NCBI GenBank assembly: GCA_958436995.1
Contig: CAUBMI010000004.1
Span: forward strand, 1 to 64,000
Length of the DNA: 64,000 bases
DNA from: an uncultured Collinsella sp.
GTDB taxonomy: Bacteria; Actinomycetota; Coriobacteriia; Coriobacteriales; Coriobacteriaceae
Direction: 5' to 3'
The notes under the pieces: model-generated
Seen by the model: only the letters and a program-made list of their open reading frames with translations
Told to the model about the DNA's origin: nothing
The model's database searches: none
Shown: positions 42,101 through 48,606 of the stretch, piece by piece
Layout of the letters: each line of letters begins with the position of its first letter
Position numbering within the stretch: the first letter of the stretch is position 1
Made by a program: the position numbers and the translations under genes

Positions 42101-42169
42101 GTCTTTGGCGGCCGCGACGTCATCGCCAAGAGCAACGCTGGCTTTAACGTCGTCGACCTGATGGGCTAA
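39125..42169 (+). CDS. M16C-family metalloprotease (presequence-protease type)
   Basis: 1014 residues from ATG 39125, with AAAGGAG upstream. The inverted zinc motif HILEH is at 80-84 (STGVFHILEHSVLCGS), with the third ligand Glu in the YNGVVFNEMKGALSD region about 110 residues on. LMDVYLDAVFNP and the second-half segments KGGAYGCGFRA and YRDPAID are typical of the C subfamily, which folds around a closed peptide-degrading chamber. It degrades short peptides and lacks a signal peptide, so it is cytoplasmic. A Glu/Ala-rich hinge is near residue 510-570. Very high GC at third codon positions. Single gene. Confidence 0.93.
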   Translation: MPTTSTDPRAAAAALLVPGTTCHGFAVERCETVPELDSDAYVLRHTASGARLLYLACDDENKAFAIGFKTPPADSTGVFHILEHSVLCGSARFPVKEPFVDLIKSSMQTFLNAMTYPDKTIYPVATTNEQDLYNLMDVYLDAVFNPAIYTKPTIFEQEGWHYELDLPEGAEGESDGSSASLREGTLRYNGVVFNEMKGALSDPMSVLDDAVNAALYPDTAYAHESGGDPRAIPALTYEQFLDTHARHYNPSNSYITLYGDLDVDRALAFLDERYLSQPSAASRRMDAAVAAGEDPSALAPNPLGVQAPVTCEYKRVEMATTPENALVGLGLVLGSALDRKRTIAADILFEALLGSNEAPVKKAILAAGLGGNVVSYTAAESLQPYELIMLQNAQPGVARELRRVFQNACRDLCEHGVPRERLEAIISSNEYDLRQLDYGIADGVAIACDALSTWLYDDDAATLALKYGPVYEELRGELDGSYFEDLLRELVLENDHMALVELVPVDAGAGSEGAEAAELTAKRDAMTDAELADVVERTTALRAAQEAEDAPEAKATLPRLRVSDIGEARPEPPLVVDTTAPIPCLRHGIPTNRLAYAMQYFDLSCVAFEDLPYVTLLCRLLKQLPTQTHTAEELDNLIAGKLGFLSFTTEVMTQPDVDGVRPYLLVSAGALSEKIDALASLPHEVWSSTLLLDADADRVRDVLTQIRIGLEQGFINNGHSAALGRAMSYSSPSAVVREQLSGVDFYLFLRDLLEHFDERLDGLRAKLAELADRIFVADGCMASFTGSDEDFDAYWDAAGNLGLGAGDGADAGRDALVVPTPCNRHEAFVIPSDICFAASACDPRRLGIDVTGAWAVAANALSYDYLWNEIRVKGGAYGCGFRAAGERQTAFYTYRDPAIDPSIERVARAGEWLGSFEPDGAAFEGFIVSCVSGMDAPVKPYALTKRRNTTYLAGLDPHAREERRAQMLAATPGELRSLGADVTRIAAESPTCVFGGRDVIAKSNAGFNVVDLMG

Positions 42170-42182
42170 CCACAGCAAGCAA

Positions 42183-42219
42183 AACCACTACAAAGGGGAC
42201 AGGCCCCTTTGTAGTGGTT
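42183..42219. repeat. AACCACTAC hairpin repeat before hicA
   Basis: AACCACTACAAAGGGG pairs with CCCCTTTGTAGTGGTT around ACAGG. A sister copy at 42918-42957 follows hicB; the two differ by a paired stem change (CACTAC/GTAGTG against CACCAC/GTGGTG). Confidence 0.75.
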
Positions 42220-42226
42220 CGAACAC

Positions 42227-42255
42227 TTGTTCTATACGTACACATGTTCTATAGT
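42227..42255 (+). promoter_or_regulatory. hicAB promoter
   Basis: TTGTTC (42227-42232), 17 bases, TATAGT (42250-42255). It lies 61 bases before the hicA start and is followed by the palindromic operator. Confidence 0.6.
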
Positions 42256-42280
42256 ATGGGTGATTGCATCGGATCTAAAT

Positions 42281-42301
42281 TGCAACTAGAATATAGTTGC
42301 A
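42281..42301 (+). promoter_or_regulatory. Palindromic operator of hicAB
   Basis: TGCAACTA, five bases, TAGTTGCA: a perfect 8-bp inverted repeat just downstream of the promoter and 15 bases before the hicA start. The position suits autorepression by the HicB or HicAB complex. Confidence 0.65.
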
Positions 42302-42315
42302 GAATGTGAGGCGGG

Positions 42316-42579
42316 ATGACTCGAGCCGATAAACTCATCGCCCAACTGTTTAGCTGCCCTTCGACGTATCGGTATGCCGATTTTTTAAAAGTCATGGCCT
42401 CATATGGCTTTGAAATGGACAGCAAAGGCAAGACATCCGGATCGCGCATTCGCTTCTACAGGCCCTCAGATGGCAGGATGTTCGTGATGCACGCGCCTCA
42501 TCCATCTGACGAATTGACAGCGGGGACAATTCGAAACATCGTTCGATTTCTGCAGGATGTCGGAGGCAGTCATGAGTAA
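42316..42579 (+). CDS. hicA: HicA-family toxin
   Basis: 87 residues. The dsRNA-binding-like HicA fold is recognisable from the N-terminal helix RADKLIAQLFS, the strand-loop GKTSGSRIRFYRPSDGRMFVMHAPHPSDELTAGT, and the final helix IRNIVRFLQDV. In classic HicA toxins a catalytic His sits in the GSH loop; here the residue is Arg (SGSR), a variant that also occurs in annotated relatives. Activity as an mRNA-cleaving toxin is therefore likely but not certain. It overlaps hicB by eight bases, typical of toxin-antitoxin pairs. Confidence 0.8.
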   Translation: MTRADKLIAQLFSCPSTYRYADFLKVMASYGFEMDSKGKTSGSRIRFYRPSDGRMFVMHAPHPSDELTAGTIRNIVRFLQDVGGSHE

Positions 42580-42901
42580 CGTTTTGGCATACAAGGGCTA
42601 TTTCGCCCCAGTCGAGTTCGATGCCGAGCAGCATGTACTAACAGGTATGGTCGCCGGCATTAGGGACGCAATTGTATTTGAAGGCTCCAAGGCTGAAGAA
42701 GTGGAGCAATGCTTCCACGACGCCGTCGACGATTACCTTGAGTTTTGTGCCGAAAAGGGCAAGGAACCAGAGCGGGCTTTTAAGGGCTCGTTCAATGTGA
42801 GAACAGGCTCCGAGCTTCACAAGCAGGCAGCACTGGCGGCGGCAAAGAAGGGCGAGTCACTCAATAAGTTTGTGACCGAAGCAATCGCCGCGGCGTTATA
42901 G
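42572..42901 (+). CDS. hicB: HicB-family antitoxin
   Basis: 109 residues from ATG 42572, with CGGAGG upstream. The N-terminal partial RNase H-like domain reads YKGYFAPVEFDAEQHVLTGMVAGIRDAIVFEG and EVEQCFHDAVDDYLEFCAEKGKEPERAFKG. The C-terminal ribbon-helix-helix is FNVRTGSELHKQAALAAAKKGESLNKFVTEAI. It neutralises HicA and should bind the operator at 42281-42301. Translationally coupled to hicA. Confidence 0.88.
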   Translation: MSNVLAYKGYFAPVEFDAEQHVLTGMVAGIRDAIVFEGSKAEEVEQCFHDAVDDYLEFCAEKGKEPERAFKGSFNVRTGSELHKQAALAAAKKGESLNKFVTEAIAAAL

Positions 42902-42917
42902 CGTTAACGCATGGGCC

Positions 42918-42957
42918 AAAACCACCACAAAGGGGACAGGCACCTTTGTGGTGGTTT
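42918..42957. repeat. AACCACCAC hairpin repeat after hicB
   Basis: AAACCACCACAAAGG pairs with CCTTTGTGGTGGTTT around GGACAGGCA. Sister of 42183-42219; the pair brackets hicAB. It may also serve as the hicAB terminator structure. Confidence 0.75.
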
Positions 42958-42967
42958 CGACATTTGC

Positions 42968-43012
42968 CCAGATAAAACCTGCCAAAATAAACCTGTCCCT
43001 TTTTGGTAGGTT
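42968..43012. repeat. CCTGTCCC hairpin repeat before the FTHF cyclo-ligase gene
   Basis: CCAGATAAAACCTGCCAAAA then TAAACCTGTCCC then TTTTTGGTAGGT. CCTGCCAAAA faces TTTTGGTAGG. Nearly the same block, inverted, is at 54447-54490 and a third at 61859-61897. Confidence 0.7.
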
Positions 43013-43029
43013 TGGGAGAGGAAGCCGGG

Positions 43030-43626
43030 ATGGACAAGGCTGAGTTGCGGCGGGCGGTGATTGCTCGGCGCGATGCTCTTGATTTGGACTTGCGGGCGGC
43101 GAAGTCTGCTGATATCTGTGCGCGGCTGGTTGAGCTGCTGGGCCGCTTGGATGCCGCGGCGCCGCACACCGTTGCCGTCTATGCCGCGATGGGTTCCGAA
43201 GTCGACTCAGCCGCGTTTGCCGCAGCTGCCTCCAAACGTGGCTGGCGCGTGGCCTATCCGTGCATGCTCTCGGCAACAGACGCCGCAGCTTGTGGCCAGC
43301 GCATGTGTATGCGGGCAGTTGCTGCCGGCGACGCGGACGCGGCTACGTTTATCGCCCACCCCACGCGGGCCTTTGCGGCCACGGACATCGACAGCAGCCG
43401 CTTCCCTATCGTGCCTGCCGAAGCTCTCGACATGATCGTCGTGCCGCTCGTAGCATTCGACCGCACCGGCACGCGCCTAGGCTACGGCGGCGGCTGCTAC
43501 GACCGCTACCTGCCCATGCTCTCGCCCGCATGCCAAATCGTCGGTATCGCCTTTGACGAGCAGCGTGTCGATCACGTTCCCACCGATGTCCACGGCCTGC
43601 CGCTGCCCAACATCGTCAGCGCCTAA
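43030..43626 (+). CDS. 5-formyltetrahydrofolate cyclo-ligase
   Basis: 198 residues, normal length. The N-terminal MDKAELRRAVIARRDAL is typical (Lys and Arg contact ATP phosphate). The signature loop is VPLVAFDRTGTRLGYGGGCYDRYLP at about 145-170, and IAFDEQRVDHVPTDVHGLPL ends the protein. It converts 5-formyl-THF to 5,10-methenyl-THF using ATP. GGGAGAGGAAG precedes the ATG, partly supplied by the repeat just upstream. Single gene. Confidence 0.93.
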   Translation: MDKAELRRAVIARRDALDLDLRAAKSADICARLVELLGRLDAAAPHTVAVYAAMGSEVDSAAFAAAASKRGWRVAYPCMLSATDAAACGQRMCMRAVAAGDADAATFIAHPTRAFAATDIDSSRFPIVPAEALDMIVVPLVAFDRTGTRLGYGGGCYDRYLPMLSPACQIVGIAFDEQRVDHVPTDVHGLPLPNIVSA

Positions 43627-43652
43627 ATGTCGTTGTATCGCACCCGCAAGAT

Positions 43653-43818
43653 AAGCGTGGAAAATCTCCCACTTTGGGACTGTTCGGGGGCAAAAAACGG
43701 GAGATTATCCACGCTCATTATTCAAACGTCCGATAATCCACGCTCGTATGTCTGAAAATCCACGCTCAATCAACGCGCGTCCAGATTTCCGCGCTCGTGT
43801 GTCCGATTATCCACGCTC
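43653..43818. repeat. TCCACGCTC array with 64-bp palindrome, copy 2
   Basis: AAGCGTGGAAAATCTCCCAC (from 43653) pairs with GGGAGATTATCCACGCTC (to 43716), a 64-bp span. TCCACGCTC units then follow at 43708, 43737, 43759, 43788 (as TCCGCGCTC) and 43810: steps 29, 22, 29, 22. It lies directly before the 3' end of the AbiEi-like gene. Confidence 0.8.
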
Positions 43819-43844
43819 GTGCAGCTTAACGCCCCGCAACCGCC

Positions 43845-44807
43845 TCAACATGCACGCGGCACGCCGGCAACTTTGAGCTTGCGATCGAGCTTTGCCGGAT
43901 CCCTCAGATCATCCCAGCACAAGCGCACGATCCTGCAGTTATCAAGCAGCGAAAGCCTCGACTCGCGCTGGCGCTCATCAAACTGTGCCTTTGCGAGCTT
44001 GCCCTCCTCCGCTGCCTTCTCGCTTTTAACGAATCCGTCAAATTCCCCGATGATCAGCCGATCTTCCACGCGCCACAAGTAGTCGACGCGATACGGCCGT
44101 CCCGGCTCAACCGGGTCGAACAGCTCAATTTGCAGCTCCGGCGTCTGCCAGCCGCGCTCGATCATCAGGGCGCGCGCCTTGGACTCGCCACCGCTTTCCG
44201 ACAGGCCATCGGCATACCGTGCAACCCTGCGCGCCGTCACAACACCGCGACGATTTAAGCCAAGCTTGTTGACTGCCTCAACGAGATGCTCCTTCGACAA
44301 CAGCTGCTCATGAAGCGCCGAGTCCGCAATGATCAGTCCCTCGACAAACGATGCATCGACCAGGCAATCCGTAATCGTTTGATCGATATCGGTCACGGCA
44401 ATGTCCATCTGGGTGGCCCGTGTTTGACGAACATAACGATGGCGAACGACCTGAGAGCCCGGCGTCGTTGATTGTGCCGGTGCCACGGCGATATGGATGT
44501 GCGTCAAATTGGCATGCGAAACCGAAAGGCCATAGACAACGGCCGCCGTATAGGAGCAAAACGTCCAGTCGGGGTGCTTTTGCGCAAGCGCCCGCACCCG
44601 ATGCAGATAACGCTGCCGAAACTTGAGCGCGGACCAGTATTCCGGACGCGCATACAGCCCCGGCATGACCACCTTGAGACTTCCCGCCGCCACCCGCCGC
44701 TCAATCTGCTTTGCCTCCGCCGTCGTACGCGCGTACACGCAGCTCATCTGCTGCTCGCACGCTTTAATGTGGCCTGTGAGTCTTTGATTCGCCGTCGCGT
44801 TTGCCAT
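43845..44807 (-). CDS. AbiEi-like protein with C-terminal DUF559-type nuclease domain
   Basis: 320 residues from ATG 44805-44807, with GGGAGGCGAC upstream. The N-terminal part (RVAAGSLKVVMPGLYARPEYW) resembles the winged-helix antitoxin domain of AbiEi. The middle has WTFCSYTAAVVYGLSVSH. The C-terminus SGGESKARALMIERGWQTPELQ, YRVDYLWRVEDRLIIGEFDG, and RQRESRLSLLDNCRIVRLCWDDL fits the DUF559 PD-(D/E)XK pattern: Glu in GGES, Asp in VDYLW, and the Glu of GEFDG with a downstream Lys. No AbiEii toxin gene is adjacent. It could be a defence protein or a stand-alone regulator. TCCACGCTC arrays flank it on both sides. Confidence 0.72.
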   Translation of the reverse strand: MANATANQRLTGHIKACEQQMSCVYARTTAEAKQIERRVAAGSLKVVMPGLYARPEYWSALKFRQRYLHRVRALAQKHPDWTFCSYTAAVVYGLSVSHANLTHIHIAVAPAQSTTPGSQVVRHRYVRQTRATQMDIAVTDIDQTITDCLVDASFVEGLIIADSALHEQLLSKEHLVEAVNKLGLNRRGVVTARRVARYADGLSESGGESKARALMIERGWQTPELQIELFDPVEPGRPYRVDYLWRVEDRLIIGEFDGFVKSEKAAEEGKLAKAQFDERQRESRLSLLDNCRIVRLCWDDLRDPAKLDRKLKVAGVPRAC

Positions 44808-44862
44808 GTCGCCTCCCAACTCTTGGAACGGCGCCAACGTACCAGACGGTTTCATGCGAAGT

Positions 44863-44903
44863 CTGACCAAATGCTGTCCAGCAGCTGACCAAATGCTTGA
44901 CGG
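44863..44903. repeat. CTGACCAAATGC direct repeat upstream of the AbiEi-like gene
   Basis: CTGACCAAATGCTGTCCAG then CAGCTGACCAAATGCTTGAC: two CTGACCAAATGCT units 25 bp apart, 56-96 bases upstream of the gene start. Related words occur at 26125-26166. Confidence 0.5.
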
Positions 44904-45103
44904 TTTTGGACGTTTTAGGTTAATGGCTTATATCTGCAGGTAGAACGGTTGTCGAGAGGTCCCTGTCTCCACATCTTTATGCCTCAAAAGCCGTCGATTT
45001 CCTTAAAAGAAAATATGCTGTGGCTCGAAACTACCTAGTTTGCGATGCTGTCCGTAAACACTCGACGCGTGGTGCTGCCGCCTACGACAGCCGCAGAAAA
45101 ATC

Positions 45104-45196
45104 GAGCGTGGAAAATCTCCCACTTTGGGCCTGTTCCTCGACCAAAAGTGGGAGATTATCCACGCTCATTCAACATGCGTCCGATTATCCACGCTC
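45104..45196. repeat. TCCACGCTC array with 64-bp palindrome, copy 3
   Basis: GAGCGTGGAAAATCTCCCAC (from 45104) pairs with GTGGGAGATTATCCACGCTC (to 45167): a 64-bp span with about 24-bp arms and one mismatch. One further TCCACGCTC is at 45188, 29 bp from the palindrome's own unit. Confidence 0.8.
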
Positions 45197-45245
45197 GTCG
45201 CGTAGCGGCCACGGTAACCGCCGCAGCCACAGCCACGACAGCGGC

Positions 45246-46172
45246 CTAGTGCTCTTCGCCGGCGCGGGCCAGGTCGTAGGGCGTGGTCTGGTAGACGTAA
45301 TAGTTGAGCCAGTTGGTGTAGAGCAACTGAGCTTGGCTGCGCCAGACGTTGCGCGGCTCGGCGGTGGGGTCGTCACCCGGGAAGTAATGCGCCGGCACCT
45401 GAGGGTTGAGCCCGCGCTTCACGTCGCGCTCGTACTCCAGGCGCAACGTGTCGGTATCGTACTCGGGGTGGCCAAAGACAAAGAAGCGACGGCTGTCGGT
45501 CGACTTGACGATGTACAGGCCCACCTCGTCGGACACGGCCACGACCTCAAGCTGCGGCTCAGCCTCCACGTCCTCGCGGCGCACATCGGTGTTGCGCGAA
45601 TGCACGGCATAGAAGCGGTCGTCGAAGCCGCGGACCAGCGGGCTTTGCGGCTTCACCAGATAATGCTCGAACACGCCACTTGCCTTGGCCGGTAGATCGT
45701 ACTTCTGAATGCCGTAATGATGGTAGAGCCCCGCCTGCGCGCCCCAACAAATGTGCAGCGTGGAGTGCACGTGCGTGGTGGACCAGTCCATGATCTGGCA
45801 GAGCTCGGGCCAGTAGTCGACCTCCTCGAATGGCATCTGCTCCACGGGCGCGCCCGTGATAATCAGGCCGTCGTAGTGGATGTCGCGGATGTCGTCGAAC
45901 GTGCGGTAGAACGTCTCCAGGTGGCCGGCGCTCACGTGCGTGGCCTCGTGCGTCTTGGTGCGCAGCAGGTCCACCTCCACCTGCAACGGCGTGTTGGAGA
46001 GTTTGCGCATAATCTGCGTCTCGGTGGCGATCTTGGTGGGCATGAGGTTGAGGATGAGCACACGCAGCGGACGGATGTCCTGGTGCAGCGCGCGGTACTC
46101 GGTCATGACAAAGATGTTCTCGCTCTCGAGCTGCGCGGCGGCAGGGAGGGCGTCGGGGATGCGAATGGGCAT
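45246..46172 (-). CDS. metA: Homoserine O-acetyltransferase (MetA family)
   Basis: 308 residues. The catalytic triad fits the family numbering exactly: Cys142 in HICWGAQAGLYHHYGI, and His235 and Glu237 in FVFGHPEYDTD. Residue 111 is Glu (TGAPVEQMPF). In this family Glu at 111 goes with acetyl-CoA and Gly with succinyl-CoA, so the enzyme probably makes O-acetylhomoserine despite the usual succinyltransferase name. First committed step of methionine synthesis. AAGGAG precedes the ATG. No SAM riboswitch is visible upstream. Single gene. Confidence 0.94.
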   Translation of the reverse strand: MPIRIPDALPAAAQLESENIFVMTEYRALHQDIRPLRVLILNLMPTKIATETQIMRKLSNTPLQVEVDLLRTKTHEATHVSAGHLETFYRTFDDIRDIHYDGLIITGAPVEQMPFEEVDYWPELCQIMDWSTTHVHSTLHICWGAQAGLYHHYGIQKYDLPAKASGVFEHYLVKPQSPLVRGFDDRFYAVHSRNTDVRREDVEAEPQLEVVAVSDEVGLYIVKSTDSRRFFVFGHPEYDTDTLRLEYERDVKRGLNPQVPAHYFPGDDPTAEPRNVWRSQAQLLYTNWLNYYVYQTTPYDLARAGEEH

Positions 46173-46317
46173 GGATGCTCCTTACGAGTCAGTTGCAGCT
46201 ATGGTACAACGAGCGGCCCCATCCGCGCGAGCACATCGCCCAGCGATGCCGTCAGCGGCCCAAATCACCCCAAAAGTAGAGATTAAGGCATGTCCCAAAA
46301 AACTACTTCGCTTTAGC

Positions 46318-46346
46318 TTAGCAAAGTGACAGCAGGACGCTACAAT
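46318..46346 (+). promoter_or_regulatory. Possible promoter of the 2-hydroxyacid dehydrogenase gene
   Basis: TTAGCA (46318-46323), 17 bases, TACAAT (46341-46346), 37 bases before the start codon. The -35 is only a 4/6 match. Confidence 0.4.
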
Positions 46347-46383
46347 GGTTCGACGCGAAAAACTCGGCCGAAAGGATACATAT

Positions 46384-47361
46384 ATGTACCAGACGCGTAA
46401 GATCGGTGTGGTCGGCCAGGGCCACGTAGGAGCACATGTCGCCAACAGCCTGCTCATGCAGGGCATTGCCGACGAGCTGTACCTGTGCGATATCAACGAG
46501 GCCAAGGTGACGTCCGAGGTCCAGGACCTGCGCGACTCCCTTTCGTTTGTCCCGTACAACACTAAGATCGTCAACTGCTACGACCATTACGAGGAGCTGG
46601 CCTGCTGCGACGTCATCGTCAACGCTGCCGGCAAGGTCGCGCTGGCCGCCGGTAACCGCGACGGCGAGCTGTTCTTTACCACCGACGCCGCGCGCACCTT
46701 TGCCAAGCGCATCGTCGACGCCGGCTTCGACGGCATCTTTGTCTCCATCTCCAACCCCTGCGACGTCGTATGCACCGAGCTGTGGCACCTGACCGGCTAC
46801 GATCCCAAGAAGATCATCGGCTCGGGCTGCGGTCTGGATTCCGCCCGCCTGCACACCGAGATCTCCAAGAAGGTCGGCGTGAGCCCCAAGTCCATCGACG
46901 CCTACATGATCGGCGAGCACGGCTTTAGCCAGCTTGCCGCCTTTAAGGCCGCAACCATCGCCGGCAAGAGTCTCACCGAGCTTCAGGCCGAAAACCCCGA
47001 CAAGTACGCCTTTGACCACATGGAGGTCGAGGAGCTCGCGCGTAAGGGCGGCTATGTGACCTACCAGGGCAAGCAGTGCACCGAGTACGCCGTCGCCAAC
47101 TCCGCCGCGCGCGTCTGCGCTGCCGTTCTGCACAACGAGCACGCCGTGCTTTCCGCCTCCACGCTCATGACCGGCCAGTATGGCGAGGAGGGCATCTTCA
47201 CCTCCCTGCCGTGCGTGATCGGTGCCGAGGGCGTCGAGGAGGTCTACACGCTCGACCTGTCCGAGTACGAGCTCGAGGGCTTCCACAAGAGCTGCCGGCA
47301 CATCCGCGACAACATCGCCCAGCTCGACTGGTGGGACGCCGAGGCGTACGACGCAAAGTAG
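46384..47361 (+). CDS. L-lactate/L-2-hydroxyisocaproate dehydrogenase family
   Basis: 325 residues from ATG 46384 with GAAAGGAT upstream. The NAD-binding loop is GVVGQGHVGAHVAN with Asp in LCDINEAK. SISNPCDVV and the catalytic IGEHG (His) are present, as is GLDSARL. The substrate loop reads NAAGKVALAAGNRDGELFF. The Arg that closes over lactate in true LDH (QKPGETR) is replaced by a different loop, which is closer to L-2-hydroxyisocaproate dehydrogenases. It could reduce branched 2-keto acids rather than pyruvate. Single gene ended by a strong terminator. Confidence 0.85.
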   Translation: MYQTRKIGVVGQGHVGAHVANSLLMQGIADELYLCDINEAKVTSEVQDLRDSLSFVPYNTKIVNCYDHYEELACCDVIVNAAGKVALAAGNRDGELFFTTDAARTFAKRIVDAGFDGIFVSISNPCDVVCTELWHLTGYDPKKIIGSGCGLDSARLHTEISKKVGVSPKSIDAYMIGEHGFSQLAAFKAATIAGKSLTELQAENPDKYAFDHMEVEELARKGGYVTYQGKQCTEYAVANSAARVCAAVLHNEHAVLSASTLMTGQYGEEGIFTSLPCVIGAEGVEEVYTLDLSEYELEGFHKSCRHIRDNIAQLDWWDAEAYDAK

Positions 47362-47402
47362 GCCGCTGGCTGCCGCAACCTTGCGAATCTAAGCGCGATA
47401 CT

Positions 47403-47446
47403 AAGCGGGCCGCGCCGGAAATCCCCGGCGCGGCCCGCTTTTTTGA
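47403..47446 (+). terminator. Terminator of the 2-hydroxyacid dehydrogenase gene
   Basis: AAGCGGGCCGCGCCGG-AAATCC-CCGGCGCGGCCCGCTT followed by TTTT; a 16-bp perfect stem. Confidence 0.93.
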
Positions 47447-47469
47447 CTCACGCAGTGCCCTTGCGAATC

Positions 47470-47487
47470 GAAGGTGAATGGTTTCCC
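47470..47487. repeat. Half-copy of the 24.65-kb inverted-repeat arm
   Basis: GAAGGTGAATGGTTTCCC, the same 18 bases that begin the long inverted repeat at 24653. Only one arm is present, just beyond the 3' end of the SIS gene. Confidence 0.6.
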
Positions 47488-47493
47488 CGCTAC

Positions 47494-48462
47494 TTAGTAC
47501 TGCTCGACGCCCATGTAGCGACGGACCTCGGGGCTGTGGTCAAACACCTTGCCGCGGGCGGCGCGCAGCTCGCAGCTCATGTTGTAGAAGAAGATCGGCT
47601 CCAGGTACGAACGCACGCTGGCAGGCACGTCGCCCACGCCGTACTCGAGTGCGTCGAGCACCATGACCGTATCGGTGTGCGTGTTGAGGAACGCCAGCGC
47701 GCGCTCCTCCATGGGGCGGCACTCGCCCGATCCGAGCTGCACAAAGTAGAACACGCCGGGCTCGGTGGCTTCGAACGGGCCGTGGAAGTACTCGCCGGAG
47801 TGGATGTAGCAGCAGTGCTGCCACTGCATCTCCATGAGCGAGCAGATGGCCATGGCGTAGGTCTGGCTAAAGTTGGGGCCGGAGCCCAGGATATAGAAGA
47901 ACTTGTGCTGCTGGCAGAGCTCGGCAAAGCGATCGCCCAGCTCGGCGTTGACCTTCTCGCGGGCGGCGGGCAGCAGCGCGTCCATCTGCTTAAGGCCGGC
48001 ATACATGTCGGCGAGCGCCTCGTAACCCTCCTGCTGGTCGAGCAGCTCGGCAGCCATCAGGACGCCGATGCCTTGCGGAACCTCGGCCTGCGGCACGCCT
48101 TCGCCCCACGGATAGACCCAGGTGGTCCACTTGCCGTTATCAATCTTGGAGCCCTCGCAGTCGGTCATGGCCACGACCTCGGCGCCGGCTGCCAGCGCCA
48201 TCTCGCAACCGTCGACGACCTCCTGCGTATTGCCGCTGTGGCTGCAGGCGATGACGAGTGACTTCTCGCCAAGACTCTTGGGGGCCATCAGGCAAAACTC
48301 GCGCGCCGTGTAAACCGTCGAGGTAAACGTGGTCGCCTCGCGCTTGAGCAGCTCGTTAGCCGGCATCAGGTCGATCATCGAACCGCCGCAGGCGATCCAA
48401 AAGACGTTCTCGATCTTACCCTTGCGCTCGATAATTTCCTGAATCAGATCGTGTGCGTTCAC
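47494..48462 (-). CDS. SIS-domain sugar isomerase/deglycase (second paralog)
   Basis: 322 residues from a GTG with GGAGGAG upstream. N-terminal SIS half: NVFWIACGGSMIDLMPANELL and IACSHSGNTQEVVDGCEMALAAG. Second half: FYILGSGPNFSQTYAMAICSLMEMQWQHC and IHSGEYFHGPFEATE. The end HSPEVRRYMGVEQY varies from the HPLTxRRY of its paralogs. No PTS gene is adjacent. A GntR gene lies upstream with repeated operator-like sites between the two. FrlB/GfrF-type deglycase is the best guess, AgaS-type isomerase the alternative. Confidence 0.82.
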   Translation of the reverse strand: MNAHDLIQEIIERKGKIENVFWIACGGSMIDLMPANELLKREATTFTSTVYTAREFCLMAPKSLGEKSLVIACSHSGNTQEVVDGCEMALAAGAEVVAMTDCEGSKIDNGKWTTWVYPWGEGVPQAEVPQGIGVLMAAELLDQQEGYEALADMYAGLKQMDALLPAAREKVNAELGDRFAELCQQHKFFYILGSGPNFSQTYAMAICSLMEMQWQHCCYIHSGEYFHGPFEATEPGVFYFVQLGSGECRPMEERALAFLNTHTDTVMVLDALEYGVGDVPASVRSYLEPIFFYNMSCELRAARGKVFDHSPEVRRYMGVEQY

Positions 48463-48519
48463 GGTGACGCTCCTCCTTGTGTGGCGGCTTTGAGCGACGA
48501 CAGCTTGTACCTGCGGTCG

Positions 48520-48602
48520 TTCTATGTTGTCCTATTTATAGCACGCACGACGACGCTCGTGAAGCCATTTCGCCAAACTTATTCTATGTTGTTCTATCTG
48601 TG
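48520..48602. promoter_or_regulatory. Two direct-repeat operator-like sites
   Basis: TTCTATGTTGTCCTATTTAT at 48520-48539 and TTCTATGTTGTTCTATCTGT at 48582-48601 lie 62 bp apart between the GntR gene and the SIS gene it probably controls. Each contains TCTATGTTGTNCTA. The 62-bp distance is close to six helical turns, so two dimers could sit on one face. Confidence 0.55.
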
Positions 48603-48606
48603 GATG

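Larger units (their letters stand above)
44808..45245. other. Divergent-to-tandem intergenic region with repeats
   Basis: 438 bases. The block CTGACCAAATGC...CTGACCAAATGCTTGACGG lies at 44863-44903. The next 200 bases hold nothing I recognise. A TCCACGCTC array is at 45104-45196. The short + frames across it are repeats. Confidence 0.45.

Noticed and set aside
42979..43014. Rho-independent terminator of hicAB in the CCTGTCCC repeat
   Set aside because: The stem has only ten pairs with a central loop and the same block occurs in leaders of other genes, so I treat it as a repeat.
43708..43818. CRISPR array
   Set aside because: The units are only 9 bp (TCCACGCTC plus loose flanks) at alternating 29 and 22 bp steps. 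Spacers would be 13-20 bp, the left part is a palindrome, and there are no cas genes nearby.
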